Positions 51,675-60,872 of a stretch of 64,000 nt of DNA are shown here, piece by piece (the stretch's first letter is position 1; every line of letters begins with the position of its first letter). Both the position numbers and the translations under genes were made by a program. Under the pieces are notes generated by a model. That model saw only the letters and a list, made by a program, of their open reading frames with translations. It ran no database searches and had not been told where the DNA came from. The DNA is from Paenibacillus naphthalenovorans (lineage in GTDB: Bacteria; Bacillota; Bacilli; Paenibacillales; NBRC-103111), in contig NZ_FNDY01000002.1 in NCBI RefSeq assembly GCF_900099895.1, positions 186,001 to 250,000 on the forward strand. Direction: 5' to 3'.

Positions 51675-54600
51675 TTACTTGATTTGGTTCATCATCGCAA
51701 GAATGTAGGCTACTGCTTCTACGCGGGTCGCACTTGCCTTCGGCGCAAAATGCTGATCGTCTCTTACATTCATTATCCCAAGGCTGAGCGCTGTGGCCAC
51801 TTCGGCTTTCGCCCACTCCGGAATTTGATCCGCATCCGCGAAAGTAAGCTCTGCATTCGAAGCCAATGGAATTCGTGACGCCCGAATCATCATCACCGCC
51901 AACTCGGCGCGGTTAATGGTGTGATCTAAACGGAAGGTTCCGTCTTCATAGCCTCTAACCACTTCCGAGCCCACCATTTGTGCCAGGCCCGGTCTGATCC
52001 ATTCCGGGATGTTCTCGAAATCGGCAAGGGTCGGTTCGGCTGCAGCGGCTTTCGGCTTGAGCGCCCGGTTGATCATCACCATAAATTCGGCACGGTTTAC
52101 CTGGCGCTCCGGACGGAAGGTACCGTCCTCATAGCCGTTGACGATGCCGAGTCCCACGGCCCGCTCGATCAAAGCCTTCGCCCAATGGTCCTCGATATCC
52201 TTCAAGCGTACCTGCTCAATGATGGGGCTAGAGCCGGAAGGGTGATCGGCATTGTCCGAATCCTTTGGATCCTTTGGTTCCTTTGGTTCCTTCTTTTCCT
52301 CGACATAGGTCTTGATGCTGTCCTTGTCAAACAGGATTTCAACATCATAATCGCCAACATATTTGTCCGGAACAGCCATGCGGATTTGCGCATAAATCTT
52401 CGTCTCAGCGTCTACTACGTCGAATTGAACCGTTCTTGAATTGTCTTCCTTGCTCGACGCAATGACCTCTGCATTGACCAGCTTGCCGTCCACCTCTACC
52501 TTGAAGCCGGGCACTTCTTTGCTTTGGTTCAGAATGAGGGCGACATAGCTTTTTCCGTCTTTCACCGTCAATTTCGCGGGATGCTTCACATAATCGTTCG
52601 CGACCGACGCCTGATCTGTCCCCCGCCTGTTTATGACGAAGTCAATCGCGTATTCGCCGGGCTCCAGCTCTTCCGTAAACGGCTTGACAGTCGTCTTGGC
52701 CCCGTTCGCGTCGATAGGGATCAGGCTGGACTTATCGAAGGTAATGTGAATATCATAATCGTGGAAATATTTGAACTCCGGCCATTCGATTTTCACCCAA
52801 GCTTTAAGCTTGGCCGTCAAATCCGCGACCTTGAATCGAACGACGCGCGTATTTTTCGCCTCATCGACGCTCATGACTTCGGTATCCACGAGACTGTCCC
52901 CGTCCGCGACCCGAAACCCGGTCACTTCTTTACTTTGCTTGAGCGTGATCGACGCATACATCTGTCCGTTGGTTACCGTCAACGTTCCGGGGGTTATGAC
53001 GTAATCCTGCATGACCGACTTCTGTTCGGTATTATACTTCAATATTTTGTAATTGATGCTGTAAGTGCCATCTTCAATTCCATGAATATTGGACGGGATC
53101 GTCCCGCCTCCCGGATTTGTTCCTGGATTTGAGGTAACGGGATTGATTTGACCCAACGCAATCCGGAATGTGCGCGTTGCCTTATCTTCGCCCTGTGGCA
53201 CCTCAAGAATAAGCCTGTAGCTCGCCGACAAGTCTTCCAATTCAAACTGAGCCTCTGTAGTGCTTTCTCCGGCGCTTAACACGCTTACGACTCCGGATTG
53301 CTTTAAAGCAACTTTCGGTAAAATATCTTGTGTTGACCCATCGGATTTCAGCATTTGCAATTTCGTTATCGCAGCACCGTTTTTCAGTTTAAACGAAACG
53401 ATATTTTTTCCGTTTTCAACTTTGATTTCCCCGGTATTCTCCATATAGGAGCTCAACGGAATGTCCGACTCATCCTCAGAGGTTCCGACAATCTCGAACG
53501 TATACACTCCGTCTGGAAGCGAGCCGCTTCCCGGATGGCCAATGACCGAGGCCGTAAACTCCGAAAGCGCCGTTTGCAGCGCGGTTACGGCCTGATCCAC
53601 CTGCTGCTGGGTCGCTGCCGGATTCTCAGCCGTCGCTTTAGCCTGATTGATCGCAGCCTGCAGCGCGCTCTTTGCTCCCGCCGGATATTGTCCGGCTGCG
53701 CTTCCTTCCACCGCTGCGTCATGCTTCGATTGGGCATCCGCGATTAACGCATTCAGCTGCGTTTTGTTCACGATGGCGGCAATATCGCTAAAGCCTAAAT
53801 CCACCTCGTACTCGTGGTCGTAAACACCGATCGGGGGAGGCAGCACCCAATACACCTTTACCCAACCAGCTAACCTGGCCGACAAATCGTCCACTTCGAA
53901 TTGCACGACCCTGGTGTTCGCCGCCTCGTCACGGCTTACCGTGGTCGTTTCTACCAAAATGCCGTCCCGCTCCGTCTTGAACGACAGCGTTTCCGCACTT
54001 TGCTTCAAGGTAAAGGAAACCAGCTTTTTCCCGCCCTGGACCTTCAGCTTCCCGCTGTTTCGATCCACATAATCATACATTACCGACGGTTCATCCGTGC
54101 CCTTTTTATAAATCGTAAACCCGATATTGTACTCTCCGTCTGGAAGCGAACCGCCCCCCGGATGGCTAATGACCGATGCCGTAAATGCCGTAAGCGCCGT
54201 TTGCAGCGCGGTTACGGCCTGATCCACCTGCTGCTGGGTCGCTGCCGGATTCTCAGCCGTCGCTTTAGCCTGATTGATCGCAGCCTGCAGCGCGCTCTTT
54301 GCTCCCGCCGGATATTGTCCGGCTGCGCTTCCTTCCACCGCTGCGTCATGCTTCGATTGGGCATCCGCGATTAACGCATTCAGCTGCGTTTTGTTCACGA
54401 TGGCGGCAATATCGCTAAAGCCTAAATCCACCTCGTACTCGTGGTCGTAAACACCGATCGGGGGAGGCAGCACCCAATACACCTTTACCCAACCGGCTAA
54501 CCTGGCCGACAAATCGTCCACTTCGAATTGCACGACCCTGGTGTTCGCCGCCTCGTCACGGCTTACCGTGGTCGTTTCTACCAAAATGCCGTCCCGCTCC

Positions 54601-55574
54601 GTCTTGAACGACAGCGTTTCCGCACTTTGCTTCAAGGTAAAGGAAACCAGCTTTTTCCCGCCCTGGACCTTCAGCTTCCCGCTGTTTCGATCCACATAAT
54701 CATACATTACCGACGGTTCATCCGTGCCCTTTTTATAAATCGTAAAGCCGATATTGTACTCTCCGTCTGGAAGCGAACCGCTTTCCGGCTGGCCAATGAC
54801 TGACGCCGTAAACGCCGAAAGCGCCGTTTGAAGTTCCGCTTGCGCCGTATTCAGCTCCTGCTCGGAATACTCTGCGGATCCTTCTTTGACGAATTGATCG
54901 GCCTGGGTAATCGCAGCCTGCAGCGTATTTTTCGACCCTATCGGATATTGACCGGGTGCGCTTCCTTCCACGGCCGCGTCATGTACGCTCTGAGCCTGTG
55001 ACACCAAAGCCCTCAATGCCGTTTTATCTCCAGCAGGCACCACATGAACCGTGTACGACACATCGTTTAATTTCAGCTTATCCCCTTGTCCGTTCGTAAT
55101 GTAAATGTCGGACACGGTAACTACAGGGTTACTGGCTGCAGGGATTTTAGACTTAAAAACAAATACCGAGAAGCTTTTTTCCGCGCCGCCACTGAAGGCA
55201 TAAGGGTTGCCGGCGCTTTTGACCGTGTGGGTAGTTTTAACGACCCCCGGCGATAGCTCGGTTGATTCGGGAGCATGGAAATAACTGTCGTCTATCGTCG
55301 GAATCCGGACGAGCTCCAGCTCATTCGGATCGAAATGGACCGTCGCTTCATGCTCATGCACCTGCTCATAAACCGCATCTGTCACGCCGCTAATCTTAAC
55401 GGCCACCTCGATCTCATTGCCGAAAACGAATTGAACAGCCCCGGCAGGTCTCGAGTCCAGCCTCGCTTCAGGACTGTCAACCGCATGAGCGACCGGAACC
55501 GGGATATGTATGGTGGCCAAAAAAACAAACAGCATAAGAAAAAGGGAAACATGTTTCCTGAATGATCTGTTCAA
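51675..55574 (-). CDS. Giant SLH-anchored haemophore with five NEAT domains
   Basis: A 1299-residue surface protein starting at TTG 55574 (AAAGGAG nine bases upstream). After a signal peptide (FLMLFVFLATIHIPVPVAHA) come a cohesin-like domain (to about 175), three FIVAR-like helical repeats, and five NEAT domains (about 265-395, 475-605, 685-810, 835-960, 975-1095). NEAT 1, 2, 4 and 5 have both haem-binding signatures, for example SVMYDY and YDHEY; NEAT 3 lacks the second Tyr motif and may not bind haem. A Lys/Pro-rich linker leads to three SLH domains (1120-1299), for non-covalent attachment to wall polysaccharide. NEAT1/FIVAR2 and NEAT2/FIVAR3 are nearly identical in DNA. It would bind haem at the surface and pass it to the NEAT protein and IsdE. 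Confidence 0.93.
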   Translation of the reverse strand: MNRSFRKHVSLFLMLFVFLATIHIPVPVAHAVDSPEARLDSRPAGAVQFVFGNEIEVAVKISGVTDAVYEQVHEHEATVHFDPNELELVRIPTIDDSYFHAPESTELSPGVVKTTHTVKSAGNPYAFSGGAEKSFSVFVFKSKIPAASNPVVTVSDIYITNGQGDKLKLNDVSYTVHVVPAGDKTALRALVSQAQSVHDAAVEGSAPGQYPIGSKNTLQAAITQADQFVKEGSAEYSEQELNTAQAELQTALSAFTASVIGQPESGSLPDGEYNIGFTIYKKGTDEPSVMYDYVDRNSGKLKVQGGKKLVSFTLKQSAETLSFKTERDGILVETTTVSRDEAANTRVVQFEVDDLSARLAGWVKVYWVLPPPIGVYDHEYEVDLGFSDIAAIVNKTQLNALIADAQSKHDAAVEGSAAGQYPAGAKSALQAAINQAKATAENPAATQQQVDQAVTALQTALTAFTASVISHPGGGSLPDGEYNIGFTIYKKGTDEPSVMYDYVDRNSGKLKVQGGKKLVSFTLKQSAETLSFKTERDGILVETTTVSRDEAANTRVVQFEVDDLSARLAGWVKVYWVLPPPIGVYDHEYEVDLGFSDIAAIVNKTQLNALIADAQSKHDAAVEGSAAGQYPAGAKSALQAAINQAKATAENPAATQQQVDQAVTALQTALSEFTASVIGHPGSGSLPDGVYTFEIVGTSEDESDIPLSSYMENTGEIKVENGKNIVSFKLKNGAAITKLQMLKSDGSTQDILPKVALKQSGVVSVLSAGESTTEAQFELEDLSASYRLILEVPQGEDKATRTFRIALGQINPVTSNPGTNPGGGTIPSNIHGIEDGTYSINYKILKYNTEQKSVMQDYVITPGTLTVTNGQMYASITLKQSKEVTGFRVADGDSLVDTEVMSVDEAKNTRVVRFKVADLTAKLKAWVKIEWPEFKYFHDYDIHITFDKSSLIPIDANGAKTTVKPFTEELEPGEYAIDFVINRRGTDQASVANDYVKHPAKLTVKDGKSYVALILNQSKEVPGFKVEVDGKLVNAEVIASSKEDNSRTVQFDVVDAETKIYAQIRMAVPDKYVGDYDVEILFDKDSIKTYVEEKKEPKEPKDPKDSDNADHPSGSSPIIEQVRLKDIEDHWAKALIERAVGLGIVNGYEDGTFRPERQVNRAEFMVMINRALKPKAAAAEPTLADFENIPEWIRPGLAQMVGSEVVRGYEDGTFRLDHTINRAELAVMMIRASRIPLASNAELTFADADQIPEWAKAEVATALSLGIMNVRDDQHFAPKASATRVEAVAYILAMMNQIK
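53556..54809 (-). repeat. 627-bp tandem duplication inside the NEAT-SLH gene
   Basis: Two consecutive 627-base copies (about 53556-54182 and 54183-54809), each encoding one NEAT domain plus one FIVAR repeat (209 residues). They differ at only a few positions (for example A/G near 53868/54495). This is a recent in-frame duplication or a region kept alike by gene conversion. Confidence 0.92.
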
Positions 55575-55785
55575 AATGATACGCTCCTTTGAAACGGTAG
55601 TCTGCACTCTCCAATCAAGCCGGGCAGCAGGCGCTCACTCTGTTTCTCCGCCAGGCCGATGCATTCTTTTGGCACAGCTACAATGTGATCTAATCAATGT
55701 CAACATCCTATTCATGGTAAGGGAGTTGTTTCAACGGACCGTTTTCTACTCACTACCAGCCCCCATTGTATTCCGTGTTGAATTT

Positions 55786-56523
55786 TTAAAATGCGGATTT
55801 GATTCTAACCATCACAAATACAGACGAAATCAGCAGCAAAACGACCAACCCCGCGATCGGCGCCGTATCTCCCGTTTGGGGATTTTCAACGGTCTGCTTC
55901 CCGGCGGACGCATCCGCTGTGGCAGCATCGGACTTATGCCGAGTCGCCGGTTGAGATTTTCCGGAAACCGCTGCTGCATCGGACGAACGGACGGAAGCAG
56001 CGGAGGTCCCGCTTTTGGCCTGCCCGCTTGCTTCGGCAGGTGCCGCATCCTTTCCGGTGCCGACACTTTTTATACTTTTTTCATCAAAAATAAAACGAAT
56101 GGTGTAATCGTGATCGTAATCAATCGACTCTACCGTGACATGTATTTTTGAAATTAACGGCTTGGACAAGTCGTCCACTACGAATTCAACTGTTCTTTTG
56201 TCGGCAGCTTTGTCACTGCCTACCACTTTGGCATCGACAAAGCTGTCGTTGACAGGCGTTTTGAAAACCGTGATCCATTTGCTGTGATTCATTTGAATCT
56301 GTGCAGTTACAGTACCGTTCTTGACCGTCAGGGTAGCCGGCTTTTCAAAATAATCATTCGCCATCGATACCGAATCGTTCTCCGCTTTTGTGATGACATA
56401 GTCAATGGTGTAAGTACCGTCGGAAAGGGAGGGAGCGGCACCGGCTGTTTGCGGTGAAACTAACAAGGCGAAAGCGAGCACCAGCGACAGTGCAAGAAAC
56501 GGGGCGGCAAAAAACCTTTTCAC
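55786..56523 (-). CDS. IsdC-like single-NEAT haem-binding wall protein
   Basis: A 245-residue protein from GTG 56523 (GGAGG eight bases upstream). Signal peptide FFAAPFLALSLVLAFALLVSP, one NEAT domain (about 35-160) with both haem motifs (SMANDYFEKPATL, YDHDYTIRF), a Ser/Ala-rich spacer, and a C-terminal NPQTGD followed by a hydrophobic helix and IKSAF. NPQTGD is a sortase B signal, and srtB ends this operon. It should relay haem through the wall from the SLH protein to IsdE. It is the first gene of the operon, behind a Fur box. Confidence 0.93.
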   Translation of the reverse strand: MKRFFAAPFLALSLVLAFALLVSPQTAGAAPSLSDGTYTIDYVITKAENDSVSMANDYFEKPATLTVKNGTVTAQIQMNHSKWITVFKTPVNDSFVDAKVVGSDKAADKRTVEFVVDDLSKPLISKIHVTVESIDYDHDYTIRFIFDEKSIKSVGTGKDAAPAEASGQAKSGTSAASVRSSDAAAVSGKSQPATRHKSDAATADASAGKQTVENPQTGDTAPIAGLVVLLLISSVFVMVRIKSAF

Positions 56524-56556
56524 GTTGATGTCCTCCATTGTTATGGTACCCCCCAA

Positions 56557-56575
56557 GAAAATGATTATCATTCTC
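56557..56575. promoter_or_regulatory. Fur box upstream of the haem-uptake operon
   Basis: GAAAATGATTATCATTCTC matches the classic Fur consensus GATAATGATTATCATTATC at most positions and is nearly palindromic. Located 34 bases before the IsdC-like start. Confidence 0.85.
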
Positions 56576-56837
56576 AGTTGGAGCTTAAAAAAAATGACTT
56601 CCGTTGTGCGACTATGGTACTTTTGACTACTGTCGTTTTTCTAGCTCATCTGTACAACACCCCTGCCTTCTTTGAGAAAAAAATAGTTGTTATCCAAGCT
56701 TTCGATTTGATATTATCTCAGCTTCCTAAATATTGTCAACCATTTTATTTACCCTCGCGGCCATCCTTTTTCGGCCTCAAGTCACAAAAAATTGGGTTAA
56801 TAGCAATAAATTTGGCTAATGATTCCATAAAAAGCTG

Positions 56838-56867
56838 TTGACATTGATATTCATTATCATTTATGAT
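56838..56867 (+). promoter_or_regulatory. Promoter with overlapping Fur box for the second haem operon
   Basis: TTGACA (56838-56843) and TATGAT (56862-56867) flank an 18-base spacer. GATATTCATTATCATTTAT (56846-56864), a clear Fur box, covers spacer and -10. The remainder of the 390-base gap (56524-56913) is A+T rich and non-coding as far as I can see. Confidence 0.8.
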
Positions 56868-56913
56868 TCTCAATAATCACATAGCGCCCAGTACAAGGAA
56901 CAGGAGGATTTTT

Positions 56914-57867
56914 ATGAAAAAATACGGGGGCTTTATCTGCATGGCTATAGCGCTATTGCTGGCTTCAGGCTGCAGCCAAACGCAACCTGACGGTACCGGC
57001 GCTCTTGCAGCATCTGCTCCGAAGGCCGTATCCATTCAAGATTTTGCCGGACGCAGCATTGACTTTCCGTCCGTTCCCCGCAAAATAGCGGTTCTAAGCA
57101 ACGGAGATATGGATATTATATATGCTCTGGGAGGCGAGGTGGTCGGAAGACCTACATCCAACGGCCCCGTTCCAATCAAGGATGCTGCCCAAGCGGAACA
57201 AATCGGAACTACGCATGGCATTGATCTGGAGAAAATCGCGTATCTAAGTCCCGATGTCGTACTTGGGAACTATCCGATGAATACGAAAGACATCCCCTCC
57301 GTCGAAGGCATCGGCTCTAAAATAATGTTGACCTCAGCCAATTCGATCAGCGATATCCAAAAACAAATACAGCTTTTCGGTCAACTTTTGCAGAAGGAAT
57401 CCAAAGCAAACGAGCTGATTCTTGCCATCGATCAGAAAGTGAAGGAAATCAACCCGGAGGAGAATACCGTAAAACCGAGAGTGTTATTAGTCTATGGAGC
57501 CCCCGGCACCTATATGGCCGCTTTGAACAATTCCTTAAGTGGCGATATCCTGGTCAAGGCCGGAGGAGAAAATATTGCAGCCGATTATCCGAAGCTGGAA
57601 AACTATCCTCAATATGCCCAGCTAAATACGGAAAAAATAATCCAATCGAATCCTCAGCTTATACTTCTCATGAGTCATGGCAACCCCGAACAAGTGAAGG
57701 ATGGATTTTTAAAAGAAATGCAGCAAAACGCGGCCTGGCACAGCTTGGACGCCGTCAAAGAAAATCGCGTAGACGTTTTGCCGGCGGATCTTTTTGGCAC
57801 CAATCCCGGCACCAGAGTGATTGAGGCGCTTGATCTGCTGCATAAACGGCTGCAAGACGTGAAGTGA
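56914..57867 (+). CDS. Haem/iron ABC transporter substrate-binding lipoprotein (second system)
   Basis: A 317-residue BtuF/IsdE-class lipoprotein from ATG 56914 (AGGAGG upstream). Lipobox LLASGCSQ; RSIDFPSVPRKIAVLSNGDMDIIYALGGEVVGRP and SPDVVLGNYPMN, with IIQSNPQLILLMSHG, are typical. Homologous but not close to IsdE in the convergent operon. It heads a four-gene Fur-regulated operon ending in haem oxygenase, so haem is the probable cargo. Confidence 0.9.
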   Translation: MKKYGGFICMAIALLLASGCSQTQPDGTGALAASAPKAVSIQDFAGRSIDFPSVPRKIAVLSNGDMDIIYALGGEVVGRPTSNGPVPIKDAAQAEQIGTTHGIDLEKIAYLSPDVVLGNYPMNTKDIPSVEGIGSKIMLTSANSISDIQKQIQLFGQLLQKESKANELILAIDQKVKEINPEENTVKPRVLLVYGAPGTYMAALNNSLSGDILVKAGGENIAADYPKLENYPQYAQLNTEKIIQSNPQLILLMSHGNPEQVKDGFLKEMQQNAAWHSLDAVKENRVDVLPADLFGTNPGTRVIEALDLLHKRLQDVK

Positions 57868-57873
57868 CATCTG

Positions 57874-58872
57874 ATGAATATTACACAACGCCGCTTGAGA
57901 AGAAAGCTTGTGATTACCGTTGTCCCTATGTTTCTTATCATTGTAGCTTTTTACGGTTTAACCTACGGTTCCGTCACGATATCCCTGCAGGAGATATGGG
58001 CTGTGTTTCATGCCGACGGCCAGCCTGTACACGAAAAAATCATTATGAATTTAAGATTGCCCCGAGTGCTGATCGGCCTTTTGGTGGGAGCTTGTTTAGC
58101 CGCTTCCGGAGCTCTTTTGCAAGGTGTGATGAAGAATCCTTTGGCCGATCCCGGCATTATCGGGGTTTCCGCAGGAGGCGGTCTGGCTGCGATTATTTCC
58201 ATGATCGTTTTTCCGCAGCTGAGCTACCTGCTCCCCGCTCTGGCATTCCTGGGCGCCTTGATCACATCCCTTATGATTTACATGATGGCTTGGGATAAGG
58301 GAGCGTCGCCGCTCAAAATCATTTTGGCGGGCGTGGCCATCAATGCCTTATTAGGGGCTATCACCAACGGGTTTATGGTTTTATACAGCGAACGGGTTCA
58401 AGCCGTCCTGCCCTGGCTGGCGGGAGGATTAAGCGGGCGGAGCTGGCATCATCTCGAATTCATGGCTCCTTATGCCATCACAGGGCTCATTTTAACCCTA
58501 TTCGCGATTAAACCGTCAAATCTGCTGCTTTTGGGGGATGATTCGGCTAAACTTCTCGGCCAAAAAGTGGAGCTGCAGCGATTCCTGATTATTTTACTGG
58601 CCTCTTTGTTGGCCGGGACTGCCGTCAGTGTAGCCGGTTTAATCGGCTTTGTCGGCCTGGTCGTCCCTCACGCCATCCGGCTGCTTGTCGGCGATGATTA
58701 CCGTTTCTTGCTGCCTCTTTCCATTGTGGGGGGAGCGGCACTGGTCGTTCTGGCGGATACGATAGCGCGCTCGTGGTTCGATCCGATTGAGCTGCCTGTC
58801 GGTATATTGCTGGCCGCCTTAGGTGCGCCGTTCTTTTTATTTTTACTGAAGAAACGGGGAATCATGCGATGA
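57874..58872 (+). CDS. FecCD-family permease (second system)
   Basis: A 332-residue permease. LRLPRVLIGLLVGACLAASGALLQGVMKNPLADPGIIGVSAGGGLAA and GLIGFVGLVVPHAIRLLVGDDYR are conserved FecCD motifs. It starts six bases after the lipoprotein stop and overlaps the ATPase gene by four bases (ATGA). Confidence 0.93.
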   Translation: MNITQRRLRRKLVITVVPMFLIIVAFYGLTYGSVTISLQEIWAVFHADGQPVHEKIIMNLRLPRVLIGLLVGACLAASGALLQGVMKNPLADPGIIGVSAGGGLAAIISMIVFPQLSYLLPALAFLGALITSLMIYMMAWDKGASPLKIILAGVAINALLGAITNGFMVLYSERVQAVLPWLAGGLSGRSWHHLEFMAPYAITGLILTLFAIKPSNLLLLGDDSAKLLGQKVELQRFLIILLASLLAGTAVSVAGLIGFVGLVVPHAIRLLVGDDYRFLLPLSIVGGAALVVLADTIARSWFDPIELPVGILLAALGAPFFLFLLKKRGIMR

Positions 58873-59651
58873 CCGCTATTCAAACCAACCATATGGCATT
58901 CCATGCAGGCGCATTCCGACTGCATGATATCTCCCTTTCGATCCCCAGTGAGTGTATGACGGCCATTGTGGGTCCCAACGGCTCCGGCAAGTCGACCTTG
59001 CTAAAACTCATGAGTCAATTACTGCTGCCGGATCAGGGGGAAATCTATATTAGAGGAAAGCAGGCGAAAACCTATCCGGCCATCGCCCTTGCCAAAATCG
59101 TCTCCATGCTGACCCAGTCCAAGCATTCGCTTCCCGATATGACGGTAAGAGAGCTTGTTTCGTACGGACGCTCTCCCTACAAAAGACTCTTCGATCGTAT
59201 GACTGCCGACGACGAACGCATCGTGGATTGGGCCATGGAAGTCACGGGCACAAAAAGACATGAGCAGCGGATGTTTCATACTTTATCTGGAGGTGAGCAG
59301 CAAAAAGCGCGTATTGCTATGGCGTTGGCCCAAAAAACGAGCATCATCCTGCTGGATGAACCTACAACGTTTTTGGATATCGCACATCAGCTGGACGTTA
59401 TGGAAATGCTGCAGAAAATTAATCGGGAATACCGCATCACAATCGTCATGGTGCTTCATGATCTGCAGCAGGCTGCCCGTTACTGTCATTACATGATCGC
59501 CGTAAAAAACGGGAAAATCATGACAACGGGAAAACCAAAGGATATCATTAACCCCGCTTTTTTAAAGGAGGTCTATCAAATTGAAGCCAAAGTAACCTTT
59601 GCAGACGAATATCCGATGATTATACCTGTTAAAACTTTAGAATCGATATAG
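58869..59651 (+). CDS. FecE-type ATPase (second system)
   Basis: A 260-residue ATPase with Walker A GPNGSGKSTLL, signature LSGGEQQKA and Walker B IILLDEPTTFLD, plus the D-loop DIAHQLDVMEML. The start overlaps the permease stop, so translation is coupled. It powers the second haem importer. Confidence 0.93.
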   Translation: MTAIQTNHMAFHAGAFRLHDISLSIPSECMTAIVGPNGSGKSTLLKLMSQLLLPDQGEIYIRGKQAKTYPAIALAKIVSMLTQSKHSLPDMTVRELVSYGRSPYKRLFDRMTADDERIVDWAMEVTGTKRHEQRMFHTLSGGEQQKARIAMALAQKTSIILLDEPTTFLDIAHQLDVMEMLQKINREYRITIVMVLHDLQQAARYCHYMIAVKNGKIMTTGKPKDIINPAFLKEVYQIEAKVTFADEYPMIIPVKTLESI

Positions 59652-59663
59652 GAGGAATAGACC

Positions 59664-59984
59664 ATGGTCATTGTGACAAATACTTCTCAAATTACAAAAG
59701 GAAATGCGCATAAATTAATCGAACGATTCGATAAAGTAGGAAAAGTGGAGTACATGGAAGGCTTTCTCGGATTGGAAGTCCTGCTGACAGAAAATACGCC
59801 CGAATATGATGAGGTTACGGTCAGCACGCGGTGGAATCGCAAGGAAGACTTCCAGGCCTGGACCCGGAGCGAAGCGTTCCGCGAAGCCCACTCCCACCGC
59901 GAGGGATTACCGGAGTATATTATTTCGAACAAAATATCGTTTTATGACGTAAAAATTGTCAGACACCCCATCACAGCCAGTTAA
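59664..59984 (+). CDS. isdG: IsdG-family haem-degrading monooxygenase
   Basis: A 106-residue dimeric ferredoxin-like haem oxygenase. The IsdG triad Asn6, Trp66 and His76 is in place (positions one lower than in S. aureus IsdG). It opens haem to staphylobilin-type products and releases iron in the cytoplasm. GGAGG precedes ATG 59664, 12 bases after the ATPase stop, and it is the last gene of the Fur-regulated operon. This operon gives imported haem from either transporter a fate. Confidence 0.95.
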   Translation: MVIVTNTSQITKGNAHKLIERFDKVGKVEYMEGFLGLEVLLTENTPEYDEVTVSTRWNRKEDFQAWTRSEAFREAHSHREGLPEYIISNKISFYDVKIVRHPITAS

Positions 59985-59997
59985 CGGCCCAAACGAA

Positions 59998-60034
59998 AAC
60001 CGCCTCCAGTCCGTCGTCAGGGAGTGAGGCGGTT
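59998..60034. terminator. Terminator between isdG and the SDR/liv genes
   Basis: AACCGCCTC (59998-60006) pairs with GAGGCGGTT (60026-60034) between convergent genes. A short T run lies on the minus strand. Confidence 0.7.
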
Positions 60035-60039
60035 CCTTC

Positions 60040-60849
60040 CTACCCCCTGATGAGACCGCCGCATACCGGGATCACCTGTCCGGTCACATAATCCGATAAA
60101 CCCGTCGTTAAAAATTGAATGACATTGGCACAATCTTCAACGGTACCGAGCCGTTTTAACGCCGTGTCGGATTCCAGCTTTTCTTTGCCGATCTTTTCAA
60201 ATTGCACGTTTAATCTGCCGGTCGCAATATACCCGGGAGCGATACAGTTCACTTGTATCCCATACGGTCCCAATTCCTGTGCAAGATATCGGGTGTAGCC
60301 GACGATGCCGGCTTTGGCTGCGCCATAATGTGCGTAACTGCCGTCAACATTGCCCTGGAGGCCGGCAATAGACGATACGGTTACGATTTTTCCCGACTTT
60401 TGTTGTTTCATAAAAGGGGATGCCGACATGCAGGTGTGAATCGTACCGTACAAATTCCTTTCCATTATCCTTCGCGTCTGGACCATATCGAGCCTTGAGG
60501 CAAAGCTTTCCGTAAGCCCTCCCGCGCCTCCGCCCGCATTACAAATCACAATGTCGATCCGTCCGAATTCATCCATGGCTTTTTCCATCAAAGCAGTACA
60601 AGCTTTTGCATCGGTTACATCGATTTCATAGCCTGATGATCGTACCCCACGCTGCCTTACTTCTTCTACTACCGTTTCTCCCGTCATCTGATTTTTTTCC
60701 ATTTCAAAATCGGTAAACGAGTGTAAATCGAGATCCGCCACAACGACATGGGCCCCCAAATCCGCCAATCTGAGGGCATAGCCTCTTCCAAGTCCCCGCG
60801 CGGCTCCCGTAACGACAGCTGCTTTGTCCTTCAGCGGTTTATGTTCCAT
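60040..60849 (-). CDS. SDR oxidoreductase at the end of the liv operon
   Basis: A 269-residue short-chain dehydrogenase from ATG 60849 (GGAGG seven bases upstream). TGAARGLGRGYALRLA and NAGGGAGG precede the active site SSIAGLQGNVDGSYAHYGAAK, and the end is QVIPVCGGLIRG. It begins 24 bases after the livF stop and may oxidise a metabolite of the substrate taken up by the Liv transporter. Specificity cannot be predicted. Confidence 0.87.
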   Translation of the reverse strand: MEHKPLKDKAAVVTGAARGLGRGYALRLADLGAHVVVADLDLHSFTDFEMEKNQMTGETVVEEVRQRGVRSSGYEIDVTDAKACTALMEKAMDEFGRIDIVICNAGGGAGGLTESFASRLDMVQTRRIMERNLYGTIHTCMSASPFMKQQKSGKIVTVSSIAGLQGNVDGSYAHYGAAKAGIVGYTRYLAQELGPYGIQVNCIAPGYIATGRLNVQFEKIGKEKLESDTALKRLGTVEDCANVIQFLTTGLSDYVTGQVIPVCGGLIRG

Positions 60850-60872
60850 ATTCATTCCTCCGCTTCCCCTCG

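Noticed and set aside
53556-54809. CRISPR-like regular repeats
   Set aside because: The repeats are long in-frame coding units of a NEAT protein, not short repeats with unique spacers.
56578-56841. 87-aa frame between the divergent haem operons
   Set aside because: No ribosome binding site, overlaps the Fur/promoter area, and its composition follows local A+T content.
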